64,000 bases of DNA from Rhizobium sp. Root482 (GTDB taxonomy: Bacteria; Pseudomonadota; Alphaproteobacteria; Rhizobiales; Rhizobiaceae): positions 861 to 64,860 of the forward strand of contig NZ_LMFA01000012.1 of NCBI RefSeq assembly GCF_001426565.1, read 5' to 3'. The notes below the pieces were generated by a model. That model had not been told where the DNA came from, did no database searches, and saw nothing but the letters and a program-made list of their open reading frames with translations. Positions within the stretch are counted from its first letter, which is position 1. Every line of letters starts with the position of its first letter. Both the position numbers and the translations under genes were made by a program. This document shows, piece after piece, positions 1-8,197 of the stretch.

Positions 1-248
1 TAGTCGGCGTGGCCGGGGCAGTCGACGTGGGCATAGTGGCGGTTCGGCGTCTCATATTCGACGTGCGCCGTCGAAATGGTGATGCCGCGGGCCTTTTCTT
101 CCGGCGCAGCGTCGATCTGGTCATAGGCCTTGAACTCGCCGAAATACTTCGTGATCGCAGCCGTCAGCGACGTCTTGCCATGGTCGACGTGCCCGATCGT
201 GCCGATGTTTACATGCGGCTTGTTGCGTTCAAATTTGCTCTTTGCCAT
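1..248 (-). CDS. tuf: Elongation factor Tu, N-terminal part (runs off the window start)
   Basis: EF-Tu is the GTPase that delivers aminoacyl-tRNA to the ribosome. The reverse strand from an ATG at 248 encodes the canonical N-terminus [20 protein letters not shown], then the P-loop GHVDHGKT, the switch I stretch EEKARGITI and the DCPGH motif. The remaining roughly 310 residues lie beyond base 1. Downstream of tRNA-Tyr and tRNA-Gly, the gene matches the rhizobial tRNA-Tyr/tRNA-Gly/tuf/tRNA-Trp/secE/nusG order. The oddity is a 100-bp exact tandem duplication covering the first 33 codons. This open frame therefore starts at the inner ATG, which lacks the native ribosome-binding site found before position 348. 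Family identification is certain; whether the duplicated start is real is not. Confidence 0.93.
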
Positions 249-348
249 TCGTGATCGCAGCCGTCAGCGACGTCTTGCCATGGTCGACGTGCCCGATCGT
301 GCCGATGTTTACATGCGGCTTGTTGCGTTCAAATTTGCTCTTTGCCAT
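148..348. repeat. Exact 100-bp tandem duplication of the tuf 5' end
   Basis: Bases 148-247 are repeated without mismatch at 248-347, and the T at 248 recurs at 348. The period is exactly 100 bp. The unit spans the tuf start codon and its first 33 codons. Because 100 is not a multiple of three, the upstream copy reads out of frame into the downstream copy. An exact 100-bp period at the edge of a gene that is often present in two copies in rhizobia is also what a short-read assembly error could look like. Confidence 0.97.
229..348 (-). pseudogene. Truncated duplicate tuf leader ORF (39 codons)
   Basis: From the outer ATG at 348, which has the native-looking ribosome-binding site GGAAAC just upstream, translation gives the first 33 EF-Tu residues. 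It then enters the second repeat copy in another frame and stops at TGA (231-229). The stop lies 17-19 bases inside the intact tuf frame that starts at 248, so terminating ribosomes could re-initiate there. If the duplication is an artefact, this ORF does not exist and 348 is the true tuf start. Confidence 0.7.
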
Positions 349-612
349 GGGTCAAGTTTCCTGTGATCAATGAGAATGGACCATCCGGCGGCGCCGGTTT
401 GGGGAGGCGTTTAAGGCTTTCGGGAGGATTGCGCAAGACCTAATTGCTTTGAACATCCCGCCCGGCTTCCATCGCGCTTAAGGCTTATATAGGCAGGGTC
501 TCGAATACATCCAACACGCAGCGTGTCAAAGCGGGATAGACTGCAAATCATCGGCTTGAAGACGGGCGTTGAAGCAAAGCATGAATTGACGGGATGGAGC
601 GGATCGCTTTGC
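349..612. other. tuf upstream region between tRNA-Gly and tuf
   Basis: This is non-coding leader and spacer. A tuf ribosome-binding site (GGAAAC on the minus strand) lies immediately before 348. No convincing terminator or promoter hexamers could be fixed by eye, so tuf may be co-transcribed with the two tRNAs. Confidence 0.4.
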
Positions 613-686
613 TGGAGCGGGTAGCGGGAATCGAACCCGCGTATTCAGCTTGGAAGGCTGCTGCTCTACCATTGAGCTATACCCGC
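613..686 (-). tRNA. tRNA-Gly (anticodon TCC)
   Basis: A complete 74-nt cloverleaf reads from the minus strand, beginning GCGGGTATAGC and ending with an encoded CCA. The anticodon stem-loop has the loop CTTCCAA, giving anticodon TCC (Gly, GGA codons). The T-arm GGGTTCGATTCCC is intact. It sits between tRNA-Tyr and tuf, the normal rhizobial order. Confidence 0.97.
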
Positions 687-709
687 GGGTCATGATCCGT
701 GCAACGGAA

Positions 710-794
710 TGGTGGAGGGAGTTGGATTTGAACCAACGTAGGCTGAGCCAACGGATTTACAGTCCGTCCCCTTTAACCACTCGGGCATCCCTCC
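710..794 (-). tRNA. tRNA-Tyr (anticodon GTA)
   Basis: An 85-nt tRNA with a long variable arm, as expected for bacterial tRNA-Tyr. On the minus strand it starts GGAGGGATGCCCGAG, carries anticodon GTA in the loop CTGTAAA, and ends TCCACCA with the CCA encoded. It lies 23 bp upstream of tRNA-Gly and is probably co-transcribed with it. Confidence 0.97.
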
Positions 795-1010
795 AGTATT
801 CCGTCGGGATCAAGCGACCAGGCATTTCAAATCAGAGCGGTCTGTGCCGGAGCAAGTCCCCTTCGATCTGCGCCGGGTATATGACGGCCCCGTTTCCTCC
901 TGTCAACACGACCTCTCAGAAAAAGTTGCGAAATCCGGCATAAACATCGCCGGCACCCATTTTCGCGAAAAACGTTTCCACGCAGGCGCCTTCCCCAGTA
1001 TAAGACCGGC

Positions 1011-1892
1011 ATGAGCAAAGATGATACCGGCGACAGACAAGCCAAAGACACCCATTACGCCACGCTGCGCCGCGCCCACCGCGATGCCCGGCGCGAACGC
1101 GGCGAGATCCCGACACCCGTCCAGGACAAGCGCAAAAAAAGTGCTTCCTCCGACTGGAAGCCACAGCAACTGGCGCCCGACCAGGTGCTGCTCTATGGCA
1201 TCCATACAGTGCGCGCGGCGCTGGACAACCCCGAGCGCAGGATCACCAAGCTGTCGGTGACGCAGAATGCGCTGGTGCGGCTCGAGACCGGGCCGATCGA
1301 AGCGCTCGGATTTCCCGTCGAGATCGTCACGCCGCAGGACCTCGACAAGATCCTCGGACCGGACGCCATCCATCAGGGCGCCATGCTCGAAACAGCCCCC
1401 CTGCCCGTGCGCCGGCTTTCGGCGCTGAAGGATAGCCCGCTGATCCTGGTGCTCGACCAGGTGACGGATCCGCACAATGTCGGTGCCATCATGCGCTCGG
1501 CCGTCGCCTTCGACGCCGGTGCGGTGATCACCACCCAGAGGCATAGCCCGACCGAATCGGGCGTCATGGCCAAATCCGCCTCCGGCGCCCTGGAACTGAT
1601 CCCCTATATCCAGATCACCAATCTGGCCGATGCTCTGGAAGAACTGCACCGGCTCGGCTTCGTCTCGATCGGGCTCGATTCGGAAGGTCCGGCGCCGCTC
1701 GAACAGTCGCTTTCCGGCGAAAGGCTGGCGCTGGTGCTCGGCGCGGAGGGCAAGGGTCTTCGGCAGAAGACCCGCCAGACCGTCCAGGCACTTGCGCGGC
1801 TCGACATGCCCGGCGCCATCAAGTCGCTCAACGTCTCCAATGCGGCCGCCATCGCCATGTATGCGGCACGCGCGCATCTGGCAAAGGCCTGA
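1011..1892 (+). CDS. rlmB: 23S rRNA (guanosine-2'-O-)-methyltransferase, TrmH/SpoU family
   Basis: 293 residues. The basic N-terminus is followed by a substrate-binding domain (VLLYGIHTVRAAL, about residues 60-72). The C-terminal SPOUT domain shows the three conserved TrmH motifs: DPHNVGAIMRSA, LVLGAEGKGL and IKSLNVSNAAAIAMY. These make the deep-knot SAM site that methylates a guanosine ribose in 23S rRNA. The start is ATG at 1011, opposite in direction to the tRNA-Tyr/Gly/tuf unit. RlmB is the best match, although other SpoU methylases share these motifs. Confidence 0.9.
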   Translation: MSKDDTGDRQAKDTHYATLRRAHRDARRERGEIPTPVQDKRKKSASSDWKPQQLAPDQVLLYGIHTVRAALDNPERRITKLSVTQNALVRLETGPIEALGFPVEIVTPQDLDKILGPDAIHQGAMLETAPLPVRRLSALKDSPLILVLDQVTDPHNVGAIMRSAVAFDAGAVITTQRHSPTESGVMAKSASGALELIPYIQITNLADALEELHRLGFVSIGLDSEGPAPLEQSLSGERLALVLGAEGKGLRQKTRQTVQALARLDMPGAIKSLNVSNAAAIAMYAARAHLAKA

Positions 1893-1898
1893 GTTTAG

Positions 1899-2165
1899 TT
1901 AGGTCGAGGCTGGACTGAGCGACAGGCGCGCTTCCGGACAGCCGTCCTTGAGCTTTTTCCATGTGGTGACATTGAGGTCCATCTCGCAGCGCGCAAGATA
2001 GGCGGCATCGCCAATGCGGATACAGACCGTCTGGCCGAGTTCACGCCTGGAACCGTCCTTCGTCCTGCAGGTACAGGCGGCATGCGGCGACGCGGCAGAG
2101 GATATGGCCGGAAAAGGTCCGGCCGCGACAAGCGCCATCATCAGTGCTGCTGGAGCGGGCTTCAT
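1899..2165 (-). CDS. Small secreted hypothetical protein with four or more cysteines
   Basis: 88 residues from ATG at 2165; an alternative ATG at 2192 adds nine residues ahead of the signal peptide. The N-terminus MKPAPAALMMALVAAG and a small-residue cleavage region (ISSAASPHA) look like a Sec signal. The mature part has a CTC pair and two further cysteines (VCIRIG, ARCEMD), suggesting periplasmic disulfides. I do not recognise the family. It ends seven bases from the convergent rlmB stop. Confidence 0.6.
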   Translation of the reverse strand: MKPAPAALMMALVAAGPFPAISSAASPHAACTCRTKDGSRRELGQTVCIRIGDAAYLARCEMDLNVTTWKKLKDGCPEARLSLSPAST

Positions 2166-2232
2166 CAGGATATCATAATATAAATGGGGCACGCATCCAA
2201 GACATGGATGCGCGCCTCACCCGGCCGGTGCA

Positions 2233-2445
2233 TCAGGCTTTCTTCAGGAATTCCGTGCGCAACACCAGGCCCTTGATCTTGGCATGACGGCATTCGACCT
2301 CGTCCGGATCGCCGGTCAGGCGAATGCCCTTGATCATTGTACCTCGCTTCAGCGTTTCGGAGGTGCCCTTGACCTTGAGGTCCTTGATCAAGGTGACATT
2401 ATCGCCCTCGACGAGGATCGTTCCGTTGCTGTCCTTGACGTCCAT
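2233..2445 (-). CDS. PhnA/YjdM-domain protein, short form
   Basis: 70 residues matching the C-terminal PhnA domain of YjdM: VKDSNGTILVEGDNVTLIKD, then a small beta-barrel with KGIRLTGDPDEVEC and the GLVLRTEFLKK tail. Full-length YjdM is about 110 residues with an N-terminal zinc ribbon. Here the ribbon is absent, and the AAGGAG just before the ATG supports this short start. Despite the historic name, the family is not established as a phosphonoacetate hydrolase, so I give no reaction. Confidence 0.82.
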   Translation of the reverse strand: MDVKDSNGTILVEGDNVTLIKDLKVKGTSETLKRGTMIKGIRLTGDPDEVECRHAKIKGLVLRTEFLKKA

Positions 2446-2577
2446 TTCAATCTCCTTCGCCTGCCGCCCGATTGCGCGGTCCTGAGGGACGCTCTAGGAT
2501 TTTTACCGTGAAAGGTCCAGCACGGTATCGCCTCTTCGAGCCGGCAGGACAGGTCCCGTCTCCGCCGGCTGCCCACA

Positions 2578-3204
2578 TCAGGCGGCGGCGGCAAATTCCG
2601 CCCGGTTGGCGATCGACTGCTCGGCATCGAGGATCGCCGCCTGCTTGGCATCGGCGCCGAGCGCCAGGCCTTCCGCCCGGATGAACTCGATATCGGTAAT
2701 GCCGATGAAGCCGAGAACCGTGGCCAGGTAGGTTTCCTGATGGTCCATGGCGCTGATCGGCGAGCCCTTGGAATAATGACCGCCGCGCGTGGAGGCGATG
2801 ATGATTTTCTTGCCTTTCGCTAGGCCATCGACGCCGTTTTCCGTATAACGGAAGGTCTTGCCGGCAACGAGGATGCGGTCGATCCAGGTCTTCAACTGCG
2901 TCGGGATGGCAAAATTATACATCGGCGCGCCGATGACGACGATGTCGGCGGCCAGGAATTCTTCAAGCGCAGCGCGGCCGGCATCCAGTTCGGCGGCAAG
3001 TGACGCGTCGAGGGTTTCAGGACCAGTAGCGGCCGCCGCCAGATGCGCGCCGCTCAGATGCGCCAGCGGGGCGGCGACGAGATCGCGATAGGTCAGTTGG
3101 GCGTCTGCCCGCTGGGCGGTGAGGCGGGCGGCGATGGAGGCGGTCAGGCCGCGGGAAACGGAATGTTCGCCGAGGATGCCGGAATCGATATGGAGAATGT
3201 TCAT
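2578..3204 (-). CDS. azoR: FMN-dependent NADH-azoreductase
   Basis: 208 residues starting MNILHIDSGILGEHSVSRGL, the flavodoxin-like fold with the phosphate-binding Ser-x-Ser-x-Ser-type loop. The FMN-binding APMYNFAIPTQLKTWID segment lies near residue 95 and STRGGHYSKGSPI near 140, both typical of AzoR. The enzyme reduces quinones and azo compounds in the cytoplasm with NADH. ATG at 3204 was chosen because conserved family sequence begins there. It is divergent from a LysR-type regulator 133 bp away, the usual arrangement for regulated quinone reductases. Confidence 0.93.
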   Translation of the reverse strand: MNILHIDSGILGEHSVSRGLTASIAARLTAQRADAQLTYRDLVAAPLAHLSGAHLAAAATGPETLDASLAAELDAGRAALEEFLAADIVVIGAPMYNFAIPTQLKTWIDRILVAGKTFRYTENGVDGLAKGKKIIIASTRGGHYSKGSPISAMDHQETYLATVLGFIGITDIEFIRAEGLALGADAKQAAILDAEQSIANRAEFAAAA

Positions 3205-3289
3205 GATCTGCACCTTGTGAGGGATGTTGCGGTGCTTCAGATATGATATGAGAACGATGAAGCGATAAGACAGCTCTTTTCCAACAGAA

Positions 3290-3307
3290 CGTTTCCAGAT
3301 GGAAACG
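3290..3307. promoter_or_regulatory. Palindromic operator in the azoR-LysR intergenic region
   Basis: CGTTTCC-AGAT-GGAAACG is a perfect 7-bp inverted repeat around a 4-bp centre. It lies about 30 bp before the regulator's start and about 85 bp before azoR. The position fits a binding site for the adjacent LysR-type protein, but that is inferred from location and symmetry only. Confidence 0.5.
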
Positions 3308-3337
3308 ATTGAAGTTCGGTCGCAGCGGAGGCAGATG

Positions 3338-4324
3338 ATGCAGGACCTGAACGATCTCGCCCTTTTTGCCGCCGTCGTGAAGCACAACGGCTTTTCGAGC
3401 GCGGCGCGGGCGCTCGGCATACCGAAATCGAAACTCAGCAAGCATGTCGCCCGGCTCGAACAGCAGCTCGATGTCAGGCTTCTCGAACGCTCGACCCGCA
3501 AATTGCGAGTGACGGAGATCGGCGAGGCCTTCTACGAGCGCTGCGAGGCGATCCTCTCCGGTGTCGAGGCCGCCGAGGCGGTGGTGGCGGCGGCCAAGAG
3601 CGCGCCGGGCGGGATTGTCCGGCTCGCCTGCCCGATCGGCTTCACGCCGATGCTTGCCGATATCCTGCCGGCCTTTCACAAGCGGTATCCCGGCGTTCGG
3701 CTTCTCGTGACGACGACCAACCGGCGCATCGATCTGGTCGAGGAACGCATCGACATCGCGCTTCGCGCCCGCGAACACCTGGATACCGACCAGCACCTGA
3801 TCGTCCACAAGCTTGGTCAGGCGCGACGCTTCCTTGCCGCAAGCCCTGCCCTTGCCGCCCGTCTCGGACCGGTGTCGATCGACACGCTCGGCACGGCTCC
3901 AACGCTGTCGATGAACGAAGTCCATGCAACCGACAGCTGGCAACTCAACCACATCGACGGAACCAGGCGCGCCGTTTCCCATGCGCCGGTGATCGGTTGC
4001 AGCGATTTCGGCATTCTGGAGCGCGCCGCGATCGAAGGCGTCGGCATTGCGCTTCTGCCGAGCCACTTCTGTGCAAGGGCCTTCCGGACTGGCGTGCTGG
4101 TGCCGATCCTGCCGGAATGGTCGTCGAACGACGATATCGTGCATCTGGTCTTCACCTCGCGCCGCGGTATCCTGCCGGCGGTTCGTGCGCTGATCGATCA
4201 TATCGCCGCAACGCTGCCTGGGGCCATTTCGCGCTGTTCCGAGATCGATCCGCCTCCGGCAAGGGTCGATGCACCCGCACCGACCGAACAATCGCCACAT
4301 CCGTTTGCAATCCTGGCGTCATGA
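3338..4324 (+). CDS. LysR-family transcriptional regulator
   Basis: 328 residues. An N-terminal winged helix-turn-helix (DLNDLALFAAVVKHNGFSSA, then ARALGIPKSKLSKHVARLE) is followed by a long linker helix and a type 2 periplasmic-binding-like effector domain from about residue 90. GGAGG at 3327-3331 fits ATG 3338 (6-nt spacing) better than ATG 3335 (3 nt). It is divergent from azoR and probably controls it in response to quinones or electrophiles. Effector and target are inferred from arrangement only. The stop overlaps the next gene's ATG by four bases. Confidence 0.88.
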   Translation: MQDLNDLALFAAVVKHNGFSSAARALGIPKSKLSKHVARLEQQLDVRLLERSTRKLRVTEIGEAFYERCEAILSGVEAAEAVVAAAKSAPGGIVRLACPIGFTPMLADILPAFHKRYPGVRLLVTTTNRRIDLVEERIDIALRAREHLDTDQHLIVHKLGQARRFLAASPALAARLGPVSIDTLGTAPTLSMNEVHATDSWQLNHIDGTRRAVSHAPVIGCSDFGILERAAIEGVGIALLPSHFCARAFRTGVLVPILPEWSSNDDIVHLVFTSRRGILPAVRALIDHIAATLPGAISRCSEIDPPPARVDAPAPTEQSPHPFAILAS

Positions 4325-4497
4325 AGAAGCCTTTCACATTCTCGGCCGGCGGGGCAGCGCTCGGCATGGCCGTCGGCCTCGGTGCCGGCGCCCTGATCGG
4401 CACGGTCGCTTTCGACAATGCCGCGATCGGCATTGCTGTCGGCATCGCCCTTGGCGCGGCCCTGGGCGGCTTCCTTGCGCCGCGCAAGGATCGCTAA
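4321..4497 (+). CDS. Small glycine-rich membrane protein
   Basis: 58 residues. Two hydrophobic stretches, each spaced with small residues (GGAALGMAVGLGAGALIGT, then IGIAVGIALGAALGGF), predict a helical hairpin with glycine-zipper character. The C-terminus PRKDR is positively charged, hence probably cytoplasmic. The ATG overlaps the LysR stop (ATGA), so translation is probably coupled to the regulator. No named family is recognised. Confidence 0.68.
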   Translation: MKKPFTFSAGGAALGMAVGLGAGALIGTVAFDNAAIGIAVGIALGAALGGFLAPRKDR

Positions 4498-4674
4498 CGC
4501 CCGCATTCGCGTTGGAGCCCCCGGGCGCGATGCGTCTTGCAAGTCCGGGAAACGCCTATTGGCGCCCCGCCGAAGATCGATCCCAACCCGTTTCCTCGCC
4601 TGATTTTACCTTGCAGCGATTCCGATCTAAGGATCAGGACTGAAGGTCCTCGCAAAAATCGGAGAGAACAGGGA

Positions 4675-5406
4675 ATGACACGGGAGCGTCGGCGAAACCT
4701 CATCAGACAACGGAGAACCGCCATCGGCGTCGGCATCGCGGCGGCGATTTCGTTTCTTGCGGGGCTGACCGATGCGATCGGCCTGCTTTCGGCGGGCAGC
4801 TTCGTTTCCTTCATGAGCGGCAACACCACGCGAGCCGCCGTGGCGCTGGCCGACGGCCTGTGGGCGGATGCATCGATCCTGCTTTCGGCGCTGGGAATTT
4901 TCGTCGTCGGAAACATCCTTGGCGTCGTCATCGCGCATGGTGCCAGGCGCCGGACCTTCACGATCCTCGTTGCCGTCTCGATGCTGCTCGGAAGTGCGGC
5001 AATGATGACCGCCTTCAATTTTCCGCTGGCGCAGTTCTATCTCGCTGTGGCTGCCATGGGACTGGTCAATGCCGCCGTCGAACATATCGAGGGACTTCCG
5101 ATCGGCCTGACCTATGTCACCGGTGCATTGTCGCGGTTCGGGCGCGGCATCGGCCACTGGATTATGGGCGACCGCCGTTCTGACTGGGCGGTGCAGCTCG
5201 TACCCTGGTGCGGCATGCTTGCCGGAGCGACCTGCGGCGCCTTGCTGGAAAGGGCCTTCGATGCCCGGGCCTTCTGGTTTGCCTGCCTGCTGTCGGCCGC
5301 CCTCGCGCTCACCGTCTTCTTCGTGCCGCCGCGCCTCCAGAAGCGGATGACACGCCGTCTCCATCTCCATGCCAACCGTATCGGGCGCTCCAGCACCGCC
5401 CGCTAG
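4675..5406 (+). CDS. DUF1275 (YoaK-family) membrane protein
   Basis: 243 residues with about six transmembrane segments. The DUF1275 hallmarks are visible: FLAGLTDAIGLLSAGSFVSF followed by MSGNTTRAAV near the N-terminus, and GLPIGLTYVTGAL in the middle. The start at ATG 4675 has AGGGA five bases upstream. Function is unknown; family members are predicted inner-membrane proteins of transporter-like topology. The C-terminus is strongly basic (RLQKRMTRRLHLHANR). Confidence 0.85.
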   Translation: MTRERRRNLIRQRRTAIGVGIAAAISFLAGLTDAIGLLSAGSFVSFMSGNTTRAAVALADGLWADASILLSALGIFVVGNILGVVIAHGARRRTFTILVAVSMLLGSAAMMTAFNFPLAQFYLAVAAMGLVNAAVEHIEGLPIGLTYVTGALSRFGRGIGHWIMGDRRSDWAVQLVPWCGMLAGATCGALLERAFDARAFWFACLLSAALALTVFFVPPRLQKRMTRRLHLHANRIGRSSTAR

Positions 5407-5459
5407 CGGAGCGCGCCATCCTCAAAGCGGAAACCGGCGACGATCCGTCCGCGTCGGCC

Positions 5460-6134
5460 TCACCGTCCCTTGATGGCCATGATGGATTTCGGCCAGCCGA
5501 GCACCCGCTCCACATGCACCTCCGCCCCCGGGAAAAAAGCTTTTATCTGTGAGGGAATCAGCAAGTTCCAATCGGGGGCGGTTCCCTTGGGGAGAAGCTT
5601 TGCCGATAGGCGCAGCAGTGGGATCAGCACGGGCCGCGGCAGGACCCCGAGCGGAAGAGGCAGCCATGAATGGCTTTCGATCAGAAAATAGCGATGCGGC
5701 GTCTGTACATAATAGTTCCTGGCGACGCGCTGGACTTCCCTGGCGAATGCCTCCTGCGCCCGCAAGGCGTCGGCCTTGAAGATCGATGTCGACCTAGTGG
5801 CGATGGCAAGCTCTTTTGGTCCCGTTACATGCTCGATCACGCTGGAACAGAAGACGAAATCGAACTGCTTGTCGGCGAAAGGAAGATGATTGGTGCCGTC
5901 GGCCAGCATGGTCTTGTAGCCGAAGCGTGCGGCGGCAATCCGGAGGTCGTCGGAAGAGTAATCGCAGACCGTTATGTTCCGGTGATCCGGAAAGACCCGC
6001 GAAATATGTTCGCCCGTGCCGCCGCCCAGATCAAGGATAGCGCTGTCCAGGGGAATATCGATCTTCGAACGAAGAAACCGCGCCCGCTTCAGGCGTGAAT
6101 TCTGCCCCAGACGCTTCATGATGGATTTCAACAT
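5460..6134 (-). CDS. Class I SAM-dependent methyltransferase
   Basis: 224 residues. The Rossmann-fold methyltransferase motif I ILDLGGGTGEH is at residues 33-43, an acidic residue ends strand 2 (TVCDYSSDD), and the motif PFADKQFDFVFCSSVIEHV is typical of Methyltransf_11 proteins. GGAG at 6144-6141 favours ATG 6134; a TTG at 6146 would overlap that site. The C-terminal half, with YYVQTPHRYFLIESHSWLPL, resembles methyltransferases acting on lipids or polysaccharides. The substrate cannot be stated. Confidence 0.85.
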   Translation of the reverse strand: MLKSIMKRLGQNSRLKRARFLRSKIDIPLDSAILDLGGGTGEHISRVFPDHRNITVCDYSSDDLRIAAARFGYKTMLADGTNHLPFADKQFDFVFCSSVIEHVTGPKELAIATRSTSIFKADALRAQEAFAREVQRVARNYYVQTPHRYFLIESHSWLPLPLGVLPRPVLIPLLRLSAKLLPKGTAPDWNLLIPSQIKAFFPGAEVHVERVLGWPKSIMAIKGR

Positions 6135-6411
6135 CATTCTCTCCAATCAATTATCAGCAATATATTCGGGCGTGGTAATAGCCGCCCCTAAAATCATGCG
6201 CGGGCACCGCCATGGTCCTGCCCATGCTCGCCCGGAAAAACATTTGGGCTCGTGCCGATCGTGGCCAATAACAATTGCTGTCACGACGTTCGTCGAGGAC
6301 GTGCAAGAGCGGAATGTTCTGGCTGCCGGTCCGAGCAAACGTCCGATCGAAAAGATCACGCCAGCTCGATAAATCTAAAATTGCGTATTCTGAAATAAGC
6401 CAATGAAAATA
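6135..6411. other. Intergenic region between the methyltransferase and tRNA-Thr
   Basis: No supported gene, terminator or repeat is visible. Short reading frames on either strand here lack a ribosome-binding site, and one runs into tRNA-Thr. Confidence 0.4.
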
Positions 6412-6487
<76 letters not shown>

Positions 6488-6638
6488 ATCATGGTCCGGG
6501 AGTTACCAGATTTCTGCACCGTGTAAAGCGAAAATGAGATGCACATGCTTTTTTCGAGTGCGTCCGGGCGGGCGGCATGCCAGAAATGGGGTCACCGAAC
6601 GGCGCCCGCCGCATCGACGATCGAATCCGGACGTTCTC

Positions 6639-7412
6639 ATGGCCTGCAGCTTTTCCTCGCTTTCCGTCATCGCATCCGAAGCCCCGGAGGCACAGGCCGC
6701 GGCCCGCGAATTGATCGCCCTGTATGGAAACGAGGATTTCGACAACGCGGATGTGATCGTCGCGCTCGGCGGCGACGGCTTTATGTTGCAGACCCTGCAC
6801 AGGACGATGAATTCGGGCAAGCGGGTCTATGGCATGAATCGCGGCTCGATCGGCTTCCTGATGAACAGGTTCAGCGTCGAAAACCTGCATGAGCGGATCG
6901 CGGCGGCGGTCGAAAATGCCTTTCATCCCCTGGAAATGCAGACGATCGACCAGGAAGGCGGAGAATTCCGGGCGCTTGCGATCAACGAAGTCTATCTCTT
7001 CCGTCAATCCTACCAGGCAGCCAAGCTGCGGGTGGTCGTCGATGACCGGGTGCGGCTCGAGGAACTGATCTGCGACGGGGTGCTGCTATCGACGCCGGCG
7101 GGATCGACCGCCTATAATCTCTCCGCCCATGGCCCGATCCTGCCGCTCGAGGCGCCGCTATTAGCGCTGACGCCGGTCAGTCCCTTCCGGCCGCGACGGT
7201 GGCGGGGCGCGCTCCTGCCCAACAGGGTGACGGTCGATATCGATATCCTCGAAGCAGACAAGCGCCCGGTCAATGCCGTCGCGGATCATGTGGAGGTCAA
7301 ATCGGTGGTCAAGGTGCGGATCGCCCAGTCGGAAAACATCACCGCCCATATCCTTTCGGATCCGGATTATTCCTGGTCGGACCGCATCCTTGCCGAACAG
7401 TTCTCGAACTGA
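6639..7412 (+). CDS. nadK: NAD kinase
   Basis: 257 residues, the usual size in rhizobia. The GGDG motif is at about residues 44-47 (VALGGDGFMLQTLH), and the NADK signature STPAGSTAYNLSAHGPI comes near residue 150. The enzyme phosphorylates NAD to NADP in the cytoplasm. ATG 6639 (MACSFSSLSV) was chosen because the family N-terminus begins there; the longer open frame upstream has no recognisable sequence. It is divergent from tRNA-Thr. Confidence 0.95.
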   Translation: MACSFSSLSVIASEAPEAQAAARELIALYGNEDFDNADVIVALGGDGFMLQTLHRTMNSGKRVYGMNRGSIGFLMNRFSVENLHERIAAAVENAFHPLEMQTIDQEGGEFRALAINEVYLFRQSYQAAKLRVVVDDRVRLEELICDGVLLSTPAGSTAYNLSAHGPILPLEAPLLALTPVSPFRPRRWRGALLPNRVTVDIDILEADKRPVNAVADHVEVKSVVKVRIAQSENITAHILSDPDYSWSDRILAEQFSN

Positions 7413-7544
7413 AAGCGCGGCGGCGGCGCGCTGCCTCCGAAGAATCGATCTTTCCCGAAATTTGTGCCAGACTTCCATCATCCCGGGATCGCGACAGGCG
7501 CGCCGGACATTCGGTTTCAAACGGGCTTACCCAAGGCGTAAACA

Positions 7545-8126
7545 ATGTTCCAGGCCGGCCATTTCTTCACGAGCCCGATGTGCCCCCGCGCCGCCGTAGG
7601 CGCGACGTCGGCAAGGCGCAGAGGGCTTGCCCTGGCCTATGCCTTCTGTGTTCTGTCGATCGGCGCCATCGGTGCGCGGGCCGAGGAAAGCCCGTTGATG
7701 CCCGACAACATCATTTTCGTGACCAGTACGGGCTATTGGGAAGAAAGCGCCGATCCGCTCGAGGCGACCGATAAAAACACTGCCGCCCCCACCGACATCG
7801 CCGGGCAAGCGGCATCTGTCCAGCGCGGCTATTACAAGCTCGTCGCCGTGCGCCAGCCGGAAGGCAACACCCATATCTTCCTGCAGCAGATCGCCACCGG
7901 GGATGCCGGCCCGACCGTCGTCTCATCGGCGGAACTGGATGAATTTTCCGGAATGAAGGCCTATGTCACCGATATCAGGCCGGAAACCTCCGATGGCGTC
8001 GCGCGCCAGCCGGGATTGTTTGCGACCGTCTATCTGAAGACCGACCCGAAGGCGCTCGAGCCGGAAACCTGGACCGTGCTGATCGACGATATCGGCGACA
8101 TCAAGGTGGAGCGCGAGACCAACTGA
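7545..8126 (+). CDS. Secreted or periplasmic hypothetical protein
   Basis: 193 residues with an arginine-rich N-region and a hydrophobic core (LALAYAFCVLSIGAIGA) ending ARAEE, a plausible Sec cleavage site. The mature part contains a repeated beta-type pattern (YYKLVAVRQPEGNTHIFLQQI, TVYLKTDPKALEPETWTVLI) and no cysteines. I cannot name a family. It is convergent with prfB; a 7-bp hairpin without a U-run (8150-8171) lies between them. Confidence 0.65.
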   Translation: MFQAGHFFTSPMCPRAAVGATSARRRGLALAYAFCVLSIGAIGARAEESPLMPDNIIFVTSTGYWEESADPLEATDKNTAAPTDIAGQAASVQRGYYKLVAVRQPEGNTHIFLQQIATGDAGPTVVSSAELDEFSGMKAYVTDIRPETSDGVARQPGLFATVYLKTDPKALEPETWTVLIDDIGDIKVERETN

Positions 8127-8197
8127 GCGTGATGGCAGTCAGTGTGGAACCGGGCGTCATCTAGCGCCCGGCGTCCCTTTACCGCGGTTGATGCGCC

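Noticed and set aside
3017-4300. 427-codon minus-strand frame opposite the LysR gene
   Set aside because: Antisense shadow; its 5' part would also overlap azoR and the operator.
8150-8171. Hairpin CCGGGCG/CGCCCGG between the 7.5-kb gene and prfB
   Set aside because: Only 7 bp with no U-run; too weak to call a terminator.
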